Position numbers and translations under genes: made by a program
Assembly: GCF_000499845.2 (NCBI RefSeq)
Contig: NC_023749.2
Location: forward strand, 2,885,030 to 2,949,029
Reading direction: 5' to 3'
Origin: Phaseolus vulgaris
Taxonomy: Eukaryota; Streptophyta; Magnoliopsida; Fabales; Fabaceae
Length of the DNA: 64,000 nucleotides
Notes under the pieces: generated by a model
Told to the model about the DNA's origin: nothing
The model's input: only the letters and a program-made list of their open reading frames with translations
Databases searched by the model: none
Shown here: one piece after another, positions 14,275 to 25,340 of the stretch
How the letters are laid out: the number at the start of each line of letters is the position of its first letter
Numbering within the stretch: position 1 is the stretch's first letter

Positions 14275-16829
14275 ATGGCAAATGCAGGAAATTTGGTATC
14301 GCCAAGAAGCTCCAATCCAATATTCAATCCATGCCACTCCATAGATAAGCTCAACACCTTCAGGTTGCTCTCTCGGATTCACTGTTACAATAATGCCACT
14401 GTCACTGTCACTGCTTCTTCCAAAAGAAAGGATGACTTCAACTCTCCTCTGGTAACTTGCTATATATGATATATATTCCCCTCTCTTTAATTCCTTTATT
14501 TCTCTAATTTGTTCCAAAACTGAAGTTCAATAATATATATATGTATGTATATGTATATATATGTATGTATATTCTGAGGAACAAGATGGTGGAGGCATTT
14601 ACTCCTTAAATGGCAGTATTATTTAGTTGATGTGGCAAAACGTAGGTTGGGAAGAACACGAGCAGGGCTGCTCGGCGTTTGATCACAATATCACCAAGTG
14701 ATGGCAGATACAGTGGGGATTGGACAAGTGATTATCTGGTCTCTTTGGACGACCTAGATTTACAGGATTTGATTGAAGACGATGATAACTCAAATAAGAA
14801 AAAGAATGCACAAGTTTTCATCAATCTCACCGTCCAAAAGGTGCTTCCAAACATTTCACTCCCAGGTGTCAGTGGATTTCACATTCGTTTTTAATTTCAT
14901 TTTGAAACATGATTTCACCTCTCTATCTGGAATTGTATTTTCTATCTTCATTGGTGAGTAGAATGAATAGACTCAGATTTTGAAGTTGTTTAGTACATGG
15001 CAATGGCAGCATGCTAGCTTTGGTTTATCCGTGGATGGAAGAGTCACCACATCCTTCACTAGAAAGTGCAGCAACTGTTCTACTCCCTATTGCCGACAGG
15101 TATTTCTTTCTTCCATCACCACTATGTATTAATTAATCGATTAATGAATGTAGTTGCAATTGATGTGTTGAAGATATATCATATCCTATATAGCACTTGA
15201 CACTGATACCGATATCACACAGATACAAATACAGAAATATTATAAATTATAAATTATATAATTATAAATTATATAAATTGATAATAAAGATTTGTGTATT
15301 AGTATTAGCAGAAAAATGTTTGTCACGGCTAGTTCAAAAAATTTGTTCCTTATTTTTATAATCATAATAAAAATTTATATATTAAATTTAAATTTTTAAA
15401 AAACTAATATATATTTTTATTAAATTGTTTTAGATCCATACTAGAATTGTCAAAAATCTAACAAATGTTTTTTGAATTTGACACTTCATAGATACGTGTT
15501 CTCTACGAGTATAGTAGATTGTCAGTGTCCGATACGTGTGTCCGACACAGACACATCATTTAAGAAGAGTGTCCGAGTCTCATAGATTTGATGTAATAGT
15601 GATTATTTATTGACGTATGGTGTTAAACATATAGTATGGTTCCATGGTTGATTCTGCCTTTACCGATGGTTACAGATTGATGCAAAATTTAACGTATGGG
15701 TTCTTATAGCACCTAAAGATGAACGCAAGCTACCACTACCTGAAATTGGAGATGACCCTAATGTAACTACCCTCTTCAACCTTTCTATCTTTTCTTTTTC
15801 GGAGTTGCTCTAAATTAATATCAATTTTGAAAAAGTTCACCCGTTCAATTCTCACGACCAAATTCTGTTGTAGTTTTTTATACTATTTCAAAAGCCTCGT
15901 GTCTCATTTGGAGGAGTTTTTCTGTAAGGATTTATATAAAAAAAAGAAAGTGAATTTACATGTTTTTAAAAATGTTAATTTTAATTTATAAAAAAATGAT
16001 TTTATTTCTTTATTCATATTTTTCTTTTCTAAGAAGTTCTTGTACACAGGCTCATCCAAACCATTCTTAAATTATTTTAAAGTTTTTCAAACTTTCAAGA
16101 GAAACTCTTAGTAACTTATACTTAAAGAGACTCCTAGCATATTTAACTTTTATTTTACCCAGTTTTATCTATACCATTCTTTAGGTTTATATATTCCATT
16201 ATTTGAGAGAATGCTTTTTTACTTAACCTTATTTTGGAGAAAACTGTTAATCTTAGGAGATTTACACATATCACAAGAATTAGTCTGTTTAAACAGTATC
16301 AACTTACATCTCAGATTGATTTGTTCGTGATCTTTAATACTGTTGCCAAAATAATTAAGGGCAGTCTAACAAAACTACTCATTCAACACAGGTGATATAT
16401 GTTAGACCTGGACACGAAGTTGATCTTGGTTCTCTCGTACAAGATGCCATCCGGCTAACCTCAGCAGTAAAAGTATATTTAGCAGCATTGCATATAATGT
16501 TTTTACAGATTGGGTTTTAGATTTTTTTATATTTATTTGTAACTTTGCAGGACTCTTGCTCGGAATTATGCGAGAAAACTGAGGGTACAATACAATGTAA
16601 GCTTTTTTTTATTATTTGAAATTTTCTTGGAGATCCGAGGTTGTTATTCATTACTCTTCCAATCTTTTGTAATACAAGGAATAGAACCAAAAGCAACCTT
16701 GAAAAAAAAAGAATCTAAGATATGCTTATTAATGATCTTTATTTGTTTTCAGATATAACTGGAGAAACTCAGGCTTCGGTTGATAAAAGGTGGTCTAGAC
16801 TATTGGCACTAAAGAAAAGAAATTTATGA
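14275..16829 (+). CDS. Plastid large-rRNA accumulation protein, YceD/DUF177 family
   Basis: Member of the DUF177 family; plant and bacterial relatives (YceD) are tied to 23S rRNA accumulation, here presumably in the plastid. Exons: 14275-14451, 14646-14840, 15010-15099, 15676-15762, 16392-16472, 16551-16596, 16753-16829; 753 bases, 250 residues, all phases agree. The first exon is Ser/Thr/Asn-rich with few acids, as in a chloroplast transit peptide. Residues about 144-152 read CSNCSTPYC after the SFGLSVDGRV.TSFTRK segment, and a second pair, CSELC, is at 213-217; together these are the probable metal-binding cysteines of the family. The acidic stretch (DLIEDDD) and the GHEVDLGSLVQDAIRL segment are typical. 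It is tail to tail with the DPH4 gene, about 870 bases apart. An overlapping reverse frame at 14080-14517 is a shadow. Confidence 0.88.
14532..14575. repeat. TA/TG microsatellite
   Basis: Alternating TATA and TGTA units lie in the first intron of the YceD-like gene. This is simple sequence, likely variable in length between lines. Confidence 0.8.
15190..15600. repeat. Dispersed non-coding repeat, copy 1
   Basis: The stretch lies in intron 3 of the YceD-like gene. It shares a long ordered similarity with 46365-46760: TTATATAAATT, AACAAAGATTT-type block, TTTATAATCATAATAAAAATTTATA, AATTTAAATTTTTA, AATTGTCAAAAATCTAACAAAT and a final CATAGATAC block (segments quoted in part). The right part has GTGTCCGA / TCCGACAC strings, a signature of a repeat common in legume introns and spacers. 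Mobility class unknown. Confidence 0.6.
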
Positions 16830-17129
16830 TTTATTGCATAAACTAATAACTTTAATGTATACAATAATCGTTAGTTTGCAAATATAGATTGAATGTATAC
16901 TGTATTATTATGAATGTTTTGAAAATCTGTTTTACTTAGTCCTGCATGTGTATACTTCTGCAGACATTGTATAATACAGTGAATGAAAAAAAAGCGTTTG
17001 ACTCGAGATTCTTATAGGTTTAGCTATCCCATCTCAAGTTGTTTAAAATGCAGGATTTAACATCTCTTTGATGAGAAAAAAAAAAGATAAAATTTAACAC
17101 CATTGAACCTACAATGCGGATACGGCTAA

Positions 17130-17560
17130 AAAAGCATCGTCAGTGTTTCCGATACACCACGGACACGCGGCGAAAGCATGTCCGATGCGGCGAAAGCGTG
17201 TCCGATACGGTGTCAGACGCTTTTTATTGAGCCGGAAACGACCCTCTTTCTGAATACGCCACACGTTTCCCTCCTTGGACACGCCAGAAAAGCCAAAAAA
17301 AAAAAGACGCGATTCAGTGTTTTAAAAACCTCTTCTCTTCCACACTAAATCTCAGATAAAATCTGATAAAATCTCAAACAAAATATTAAAATCTCCAAAA
17401 AGTAAAAGTTAAACATTATGTTTTTCTTGATTTTTTTTTATATAACAAAATATATTACTACATTTTAATTTATATATAGCCGTATCACGTGTCCTATAAT
17501 TTTCAGTTTAACCGTATTTCCGTGTCCGTGCCGTGTCTAAGCTTCTTAGGTTTGATGAGG
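17130..17560. repeat. GTGTCCGATACGG-type dispersed repeat
   Basis: Between the YceD-like and DPH4 genes, GC-rich strings of the type GTGTCCGATACGG, GCGGCGAAAGC (twice, 17 bases apart with the following ATGTCCGATG or GTGTCCGATAC) and CCGTGTCCGTGCCGTGTC stand out from the AT-rich surroundings. The same vocabulary occurs at 15510-15580. It is a repeat by resemblance to a legume family; boundaries are not defined. Confidence 0.5.
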
Positions 17561-17695
17561 TGACTTACTTGGTATAGCTAATCTGAAACAAATATCACTG
17601 CGTTCTATTCCAGATTTCTGCCCCAGGAAATTTACCCAATTAAAGGCAGTATTCAATCTCAGTATTCATACAAAAAAATTGGTAATGATTTGATT

Positions 17696-18241
17696 TCAAC
17701 TGTCATCCATACTGATTAGGAGACGAGCTTTTAAGGAACAAGATCCACATGGAAGAATTACTGAACCTGGTAAAGTATCAAGATTGAGTATAGATATCCC
17801 ACTTCCTTCCCTCACTAAGGAATATCCCATTTTCTTCAATTCCAATGAGTCTACAGAGAAGTAATCACCACATCGGCATTGATAGAACAGTTCCAATGCT
17901 TCTCCAGCATCTTCAACCATCATATCATCTAAGCTCAAATCTTCTGCAACTTCGGCAACTTCGGCGGCCAAGAAATCCTGCCTTGTTCTTCGCAGCTCGT
18001 TATTATAAAGCGAGCGGGAGCTTGAATCACTCAGAATTTCCCAGGCCTTCTGTACTCTGAGGAATCTCTCTCCATCTATTTGATTAGTGCTAGATGTCTC
18101 TGACGTCTTCAATAGCTTATCAGGATGGAAGCTGAGTACAGCACTGCGATAACTGGCACGAATTTCTTCATAATTTGCATCTTCTTTGACATTGAGAACC
18201 TCATAATGGGTTTCCTGAATCGCATTGTTGTCCAGAAGCAT
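17696..18241 (-). CDS. DPH4: DPH4-type J-domain protein with CSL zinc finger (diphthamide biosynthesis)
   Basis: J-domain co-factor for the first step of diphthamide formation on elongation factor 2, supplying electrons or iron-sulfur maintenance to the DPH1/DPH2 enzyme. Single coding exon of 181 residues. The J domain runs from about residue 11 (THYEVLNV) to 85, with the HPD triad at 39-41. The C-terminal DPH-type zinc finger has CRC at 122-124 (FYQCRCGDYF) and CGSC at 165-168. Upstream on the minus strand a spliced leader is likely: acceptor AACGCAG ending at 18287 and a strong donor CGG|GTACGT at 19248/19247. An ATG at 19337 lies in that leader exon, and its frame stays open across the junction, so a 45-residue N-terminal extension is possible (see findings). 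The intron 18287-19247 contains a copied PRP40C exon piece. Family call sure; start choice less so. Confidence 0.9.
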   Translation of the reverse strand: MLLDNNAIQETHYEVLNVKEDANYEEIRASYRSAVLSFHPDKLLKTSETSSTNQIDGERFLRVQKAWEILSDSSSRSLYNNELRRTRQDFLAAEVAEVAEDLSLDDMMVEDAGEALELFYQCRCGDYFSVDSLELKKMGYSLVREGSGISILNLDTLPGSVILPCGSCSLKARLLISMDDS

Positions 18242-18714
18242 TTTTTGATGTTGCTTGAGCTCAAACCACTGACAGTGAAAGGTTGTCTGCGTTCAACAGA
18301 TAAACATCAGAGACAAGCAAATAGTCATAGTAATATCACAGAACGTACAAATCTAATTAAATATAATACTTAAAAGTCTTAAACCATACATATATCACAA
18401 ACTCTCTTGCTTGGAACCAATATATGGAATCCAATTGAATCAGTGTTTGAAGTGTATTTTAAACCAACGCTATTTCAAACTCCATTGCAGTTCTCAAAAC
18501 ATAGTATGCTCTAATTTGCACAAATTTCTTACAATGCACTTATAAGAGAAGAATTTATTAAAATAATGCATTGAGCTTTTCTATAAGCTAAAATCAATTC
18601 AGGAAAAGTTATACATGTCTGCACAACATCTTCGCACCATCCTGCAATAAAGAAATCTTATATTGCAATTTGGAAGTTATATATGTCCACGGCTTTCTTT
18701 GTCCATGGCTTCCT

Positions 18715-18896
18715 CAGTAATGCATGCAGCTGAGGAAGAATCTGTTCCTGTAGACGGAAGAACAGAATTGATGGATATTATAGAAGATGATGCTAATCCA
18801 GGATGGTCAGGATTTCCTGGAGTAGGCATTACAGGATGCACAGGAAAAGACATGGCAGTGGGCATCCATGAAGTAGTTGGACGATAATTAGGATCC
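18715..18896 (-). pseudogene. Copied fragment of PRP40C coding exon 4
   Basis: About 180 bases match 31986-32162, inside the largest coding exon of PRP40C, at high identity (only scattered substitutions and a few-base indel by eye), in the same orientation. The minus-strand frame still reads [28 protein letters not shown] without a stop. Similarity begins at CAGTAATGC and ends at AATTAGGATC on the plus strand, both inside the source exon, so no introns or splice sites were carried along. It lies in the leader intron of DPH4. It is too short to encode a working product. Confidence 0.9.
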
Positions 18897-19247
18897 CAAT
18901 AACACAATACAAAGTCCAGAAGCAAAAATATCAAATCAAGTATATATCCCAAGCGATACAATATTAAGTGGAGGAACACAAAATCAATCAAACATATATG
19001 CGTGGCATTACAGAAATACAAATTTCCAAGAACACAGAACCAATCAATCCACATATGATGAAATTAAAAGAATCAACAGAGAGTGTTATGTTGAAGGGGA
19101 AATCTTCTTCACACAGAGACGGTAAACGCAAACGAAAAGGGATTTGTTGGTTACGATTCCCCGTTATAAGAAAAACAAAAGCAACGTTACACAAAACTTG
19201 AACGACACCGTTGGAGAAGTAAACAAATAATAAATGGGAGTACGTAC

Positions 19248-19340
19248 CCGGAATCGGAGGTGTTCAATCTGTGATTTATGACCTTTTTTCCGCTCCTTCT
19301 TCTGCAGTTTCCACTCTCTTAACACTTTCTCTTCCATTAG
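19248..19340 (-). other. Probable first (leader) exon of DPH4 with an in-frame ATG
   Basis: A strong minus-strand donor (CGG|GTACGTA) closes this exon at 19248. From the ATG at 19337 it encodes 30 residues rich in Lys, Glu and Arg (MEEKVLREWKLQKKERKK...). The phase at the donor is 0 and matches the phase-0 acceptor at 18286 in front of the J-protein. It may be untranslated leader with an upstream ORF, or it may give an N-terminal extension; transcript data are needed to choose. Confidence 0.5.
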
Positions 19341-19885
19341 GTTGAATTTTATATATAAATTTTGTATAATGGAAATTTCGTCAATTTTTTAATAAATTAA
19401 ATTAGAGTAAATAATCCATGTTTTTCTTAACTTTTTTGGAGAAAATTATTTTGTGACAAAAATATATTAAAATTGAAATGATATATATACATATATAAAT
19501 AATTTTTATTTAACATGAAACTAACATATTTTTATTTTGAATTTAATTTATATCATGTAAACATTTCCCCTCCTAATGATAAAAAAAAATATTTCCCACC
19601 TACGAATATCTTCTTTCTATCCCATCATATTTGATATAACTTTGAAATATTATCAATCATTTACTTAATATTATGTGTAATAAGTTCCTTAATTATTAAA
19701 ATAAGTATTTGGTTTTTCGAATCTACGAACTTTAGAATTATAGAGTTTGGAAAATATACAAATTATATAATTTGAAAATAAATAAAAAATAAACCCTCCA
19801 TCTTCTGTCGAAAAATAGTTTTGAAATTAAAAGATTTAAGGAGGTGCATGAAAAAATTATGAAAAAATTGCACTAACTTAGACCA

Positions 19886-20137
19886 GTGAGTCTTATTCAT
19901 ATATATAATTTTATTTCATAAAAAAAATATTTTTTAATAACTCTTTCTAATAACTTGCACTGATTTTTTAATAACTTTTTAATAACAAAGAATAACGTAA
20001 AAATAGTAAATATCTTCTATTTATTCACCAAAGTATTCAATTTTTTTAAAACAAAATAGTAAGGTATTTTCCCATTAAAACAACATATAACATTAAATTA
20101 AATCAGTAATATATATTTGATTATATAATTGAGTTTT
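19886..20137. repeat. Flank-shared repeat, left copy
   Basis: Located between DPH4 and the 3' end of PRP40C. It shares ordered blocks with 34088-34385 upstream of PRP40C: GTGAGTCTTATTCATATAT, AATTTTATTTCATAA, TTCACCAAAGTAT against ATCACCAAAGTAT, CCATTAAAACAACA, and AATTGAGTTTTAAG. Both copies have the same orientation, so they bracket PRP40C as direct repeats. Non-coding. Confidence 0.7.
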
Positions 20138-20539
20138 AAGATTTTAAAAATATATAAATATAATTTTCCTGAGTTGGAGGAATACATGCACAAGTATTTA
20201 AATGCATATTTATTACGAACATCATTTTGAACATTTGAACATTTAAATTAAAAAAATGACCCAAGTATATGTTCCAACTCAAATTATTTGACAATGAAAT
20301 TATGTTATTAGAATCTTTATCATTGATTAACCGCGTGGAGAGGATAAAGTAATCTTTATGCATCTGGTTTGAATGAGGGAAGAAAGTGATTTGAAAAGTG
20401 AGAAAGGATATGGGGGCACTGCTCTCAATAATGTTGAAAGTAAAGTGTAAACAGTATTACGAACTGATAATATATAATTATGTTCTAACGTCAAACTAAA
20501 GGGAGAATTGATAGAGTAAGAGAGGAGTTACAAAAAGAA

Positions 20540-23500
20540 TTATCTTCGGTCGTGCGATCTCCCAGATTGCAATGGATATTTGGAAGATTCTAGAGGATTT
20601 CTACCTCTACCGTCACTATGTTTGTCTTCCCTGGAATCGTGTGAATGAGATGCCTTTTGGCGCCGCAGCATGTCCTCTGCATACCGCCGCCACAATGCTT
20701 CTCTTTCTTTTCTTGGAACTTTGTTATATCTTGGATCAGATTTTAGAACTCGCTTCGCTGTAGACCAAGAATTAAGCACTGTTTTTCCATCGTCATTTTC
20801 ATGAGATGCAGCATCGGAAGTCAATACATCAGCTATCAGAACTCTAAACTCGTGAGCACATCGCTGGCCAAATCACAATGGTCACCGGTGTTAGGAGTGG
20901 GACATATAAGTGAATGGCATACAAACAAAACCACTACCTCATATATTGTTCACTTACCTCCTGAAGCATCTTCACGTGTTCCCGAAACAACTTTTCCGTA
21001 TCAGAAGAATCAAGTTCAGGATTAGTTGCGCGTCCTTGAGGATCCTTTTCTAATTTAGGCTTGGATTCCGTCCATGATGCCTAAGAACAAAGTACATAAA
21101 TGCCATTAATTTTACATTAATAAAAGAAAATGGGATAAAATTAATCATCAATATCAGCCAAGTTCCTAGTAAATAAGAAAATTACAAGTGAGCAATCTTA
21201 AGCAATCAAGTGTCAGAAAAACTCACTCGCATTAATCTAATTCTCATCTATTTTTTAATAAAAGCCTTCTAATTACGGAATGCACATTAATCTTACATTC
21301 AAGATGGTACTGAACTGCGATGAGCCAGAAATGGGAGAATAAAGCCGAGAAGATATCATTACTCGAAACAAAAGTAAGGTAAATCCAGAGGCACTACACA
21401 CATTCTAATCCTTTCAGATTGGGGGATAGTGTTAAGTTGATTATTATAGATTTTGAAAACAATTTCCGTAGCCCTTCCACAAAAAAGAAATCTATACCAG
21501 AGGATCTTTGATTATCTCCACCAGTAAAGCTTGAAAAGAAGTAACTGCCTCCTTTCTTCGAATTTTTAGTCGCACCCTCTCCATTTCCTGTTCTTCTCTT
21601 TCCTTCCTTTTGCGCAGCTCTCGTTCTCTTTCCCTGAGCTTGTCCTGTAAAATAGTTGCAACTTCCTGTAACTTGCTTTATAAAATCAATACATCACAAA
21701 AAGTAATGAAAATGAGTTGTTATGGGAGCACATCTATACAAAAATAAATAGGTAGGAAGGTCAATTTGGTCCTTGAAAGTATATATAGAGGTTTCAATTT
21801 AGTCCTGGAGTTAAAATAAATTAAAATAAAGTCCCTGAAAGTAACATCCATCTCTCATTCATCTTTCATTTTAAGTAGGTTCGTGCATTTCACCATTAAA
21901 ATGCAATTTAGTCATTGTGTGTTATCATCAAAATACAATTTAGTGTATAGACTAAATTGCATTTCAATGACAATATGTAGGGACCTATCTGAAACGAAGG
22001 ATGAATATTTAAAAAAGGAAACTACTTTCAAGGACTTCTTATTTATTTACCGACATTCATGAACTAACTGGAAAAAAGACCATTATAAAAAAGAAAAATA
22101 ATGAATAAAAGACACTTCAATACCCAAAATAAAAGTCACTACAACAAAAGTACACTTCCAATGAGCTAAAAATGTGCAGTTCAGAAGCCTCTACCCACCA
22201 TGAACATACTGGGCACCAATAACAATGATAATACGGAAAAAGAGTAGATGACAGCTATTCTCGTTTCTATTTAGCAACTTATTTGCTCATTTAAAAAGGC
22301 AATCATTGCATATTAACCGGCAGATACCTGCTCCTCCCTTTTAGCTTTGGTCTCTCTTTCTGCGGCGTATTCTGCAGCTTTCAGTTCAGATAAATACTCA
22401 TTGAACAAAACTTCCCTATCCTCATGCCTCACAGATTTATATCTTGGGTCATCCCTTAAACTTTCTTTAACCTGTATCCACAGAAGATTATAGATTAGGA
22501 AGAACAAGTCACAGAAAATTTGAGAAATCCATATGCCACATTCAAAAGTTACACTTACATGTATACTAAAACTTGTTTCTAAAACGAGTTAATTATCAAA
22601 CTTTGAAAGTATATTAACAAATCTGAAGTTGAAGCTTGTGAGAAAATGAGAAAGGAAAACTTTCTAAATGTGATTGATTGTTTTTTTGCCCAGCATAATG
22701 AACTTATTTATATTCAGGAGCACTACAAAAATAATCAATGCCAAAGAATCTAACGAGAGAAGAATTTAAGATACCACAATTACCTAAGATTCATTGACCC
22801 TAGCTATACCATGAGTATATATAGGCTACTTGAAACAATAAACATTAAAGAAGTTATTATTCTCCTAAAATATTCCTAATTCCAACACTTGCTAACATAT
22901 CCTCCTTGTTTTTTAAAAGGAAGATATTAGAAAGGCTCAATCAGAAAAAGAACATTAGCAAGTCGTACCCAAGAGCATCTCAGCTTGCTAATATACCCCT
23001 AAAAACAATTACGAATATATTGAGCCCCTGTACGTGTGAGACGGTGATATTTAAATAAATAATGATTATTGAGAAAATCAACACTTGATTTTGTTACAGC
23101 CAATATCATTCTCAGTAGCATAGAAAACAAACTTTTCAGCCTGCTATCATATAACCCAAAACATTTCATTCAAATCCAAAAAAAAACACAGCCACTTGTG
23201 AAGTAAGACTTGATCCCTCCCATTTTTTCAGGCATCAACTCGAGTAAAAACTAATGGCCGAGATCTAACATGTATAAGTTAAGAAATTAACTCATAAGGA
23301 GACAACTTAAAAAATTACACAAGCTCGCATGTTTGTCATCTTGAAAGAAAATTACATAATATTATCTCAGCACTAGAATGCGTTTCAAATCCTGCATCTA
23401 AAAAGCAGAAATAAAATGTCAACACTAATTTACAACACACATACCCTGGACCAACGTGAGTTGAAAGATATATCCCCACGATCTTTAAGCATTGACTTAA

Positions 23501-25291
23501 AACTGGCTGCAGCAGCTGCACGCATTGCTTGAGTCTTTTCTTCAGCAGCTTTCTTCAAAGGAAATACTCTGAAACACAAAGAGGAACCCGTCAACCAGCA
23601 CTCTGTAAACACTGCATTTGATAAAAAAAGCCATCTACCATGCAAATTCAAAGAGTTCAGAGGGCATAAGGACACACCCACAGTGAATGCGAGAGTCTGT
23701 CATTAGCCTACTACCTGCTGACTCAAGTTGCTTTCAAGGATTACAACAGAAATCATTTCTCTGTCTAGGAAAAAGTTCAATATTAATGCAAATGAGGATC
23801 CAAACCAAAGCAGTACATATACACAGAGTTAAGAACTTCCCCGAGTTGGATGCACCAAATTTTGAATAACAAAAATCAAAAGGATTGGCTGGAAAGATGC
23901 CATTCATTTTTGACAAATGCCATATAGAAAGAAGAAAAGAAACAAACATGCAAGAGATGTATGATTCCTTTGTCTTTTATGCCTACTTGGTAAAAGAAAC
24001 TGAGCTACATTAAAATATCATCCCCTCTCTTGGGAATCATCCTTGGAACAGAAGGTAGAATGTAAAGATGGTTAACAAAGGAAATATTGCATTTGCGTTC
24101 CCAAATAACTGGTAAAATTTGTAGGGCAAGAGGGTGGGAAATGAAAAAAAAATGCACCTAATTCTAAAAATAAATAAATATATAAGACCATAAGACTACC
24201 AAGTAGGAGGTGTTCATTGGTTGTGTTTCATTACACCCGTTTCTCAACCTGATTAGAATTGTTTGGGTTGAGTTGGGTTGGATTGGATTCATTGCTCTAC
24301 CAAATCTGAATTAATCCAACCAGATTACAATTACATTTTGATACAACTATCAAATAATTATATTGTAAACTCGTGAACAGCCCTACTGCCAAGCAAGTAT
24401 GTATTGATTATTTACATTTAACATTCTCAACCAATATTTTGATCTGTACCTAATTAAGCTGAACAACCTTAACATTTTTCCTTCTTTTAACACTATCAAC
24501 CTGAAGTCCATAAAAAGCACAATAGCACCAATCAAAACCCATTCCATGCAGTAACCTTGATCCCATGAGTTCAAGGCAGATCAATAGATAAATCCTAGTT
24601 CCAGGATGTTGCTTAATTTAATCAAGAGATTAACATGTATAGCACAACTTTTGATATTGATGAGGATTCTTCTTAGCCTCAATGAATTTCGGACCTAACT
24701 AAGGTGTGGATGTAACTCATGTTACAAAACTCAGAATTGGGTGATTCCAAAACAAGGTGAAAATCCACTATTTGGCATGCAATTAGACTCTTAAATCACC
24801 AAGAAAGGCTTCGTAAAACTCAACTGCATCAAATATTGTCATCAATCATCACAATTTTGAGGTTTTCAATCAACCCTATCCGATTTTCGGACTAAGTGGC
24901 TCCCAGCATTATCTTTCGTATTTCTAAGTCAATGGATATGCATTTAACAAATTTTTGCAATGTGCAACAGACATGATACTGTATCAAACAGTGGCTACTT
25001 TGTAGGTAATTCAATCTCTTCCCAGGTTGAATACTAGACCCCAGAAACTTGTTTTCCATTAAAGAATACTACCATAATTCGATTAGAAAACATGCTTATT
25101 GTTAGAGATCCTACTACATCGAATAGAAATAAGATAAATTTATAATATATAAGTAGGTGCAAACCTCAAATTACAAACCAGTTTTGTAAGATTGTGTTAT
25201 GATTAAAGTTCACTTCTTAATATGGTATTAGAGACATTTAGAGTCTATCCTATTGAGAGTTTTATGGGCCTATCGGGCCACTATCAGACCA

Positions 25292-25340
<49 letters not shown>

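Noticed and set aside
14080..14517. 145-codon minus-strand open frame
   Set aside because: It overlaps exon 1 of the YceD-like gene in antisense, has no recognisable domain, and runs into intron; it is a shadow.
18677..19054. 125-codon minus-strand frame containing PRP40C-like residues
   Set aside because: The similarity is confined to the copied exon fragment; the rest of the frame is intron sequence without support, so it is not a gene.
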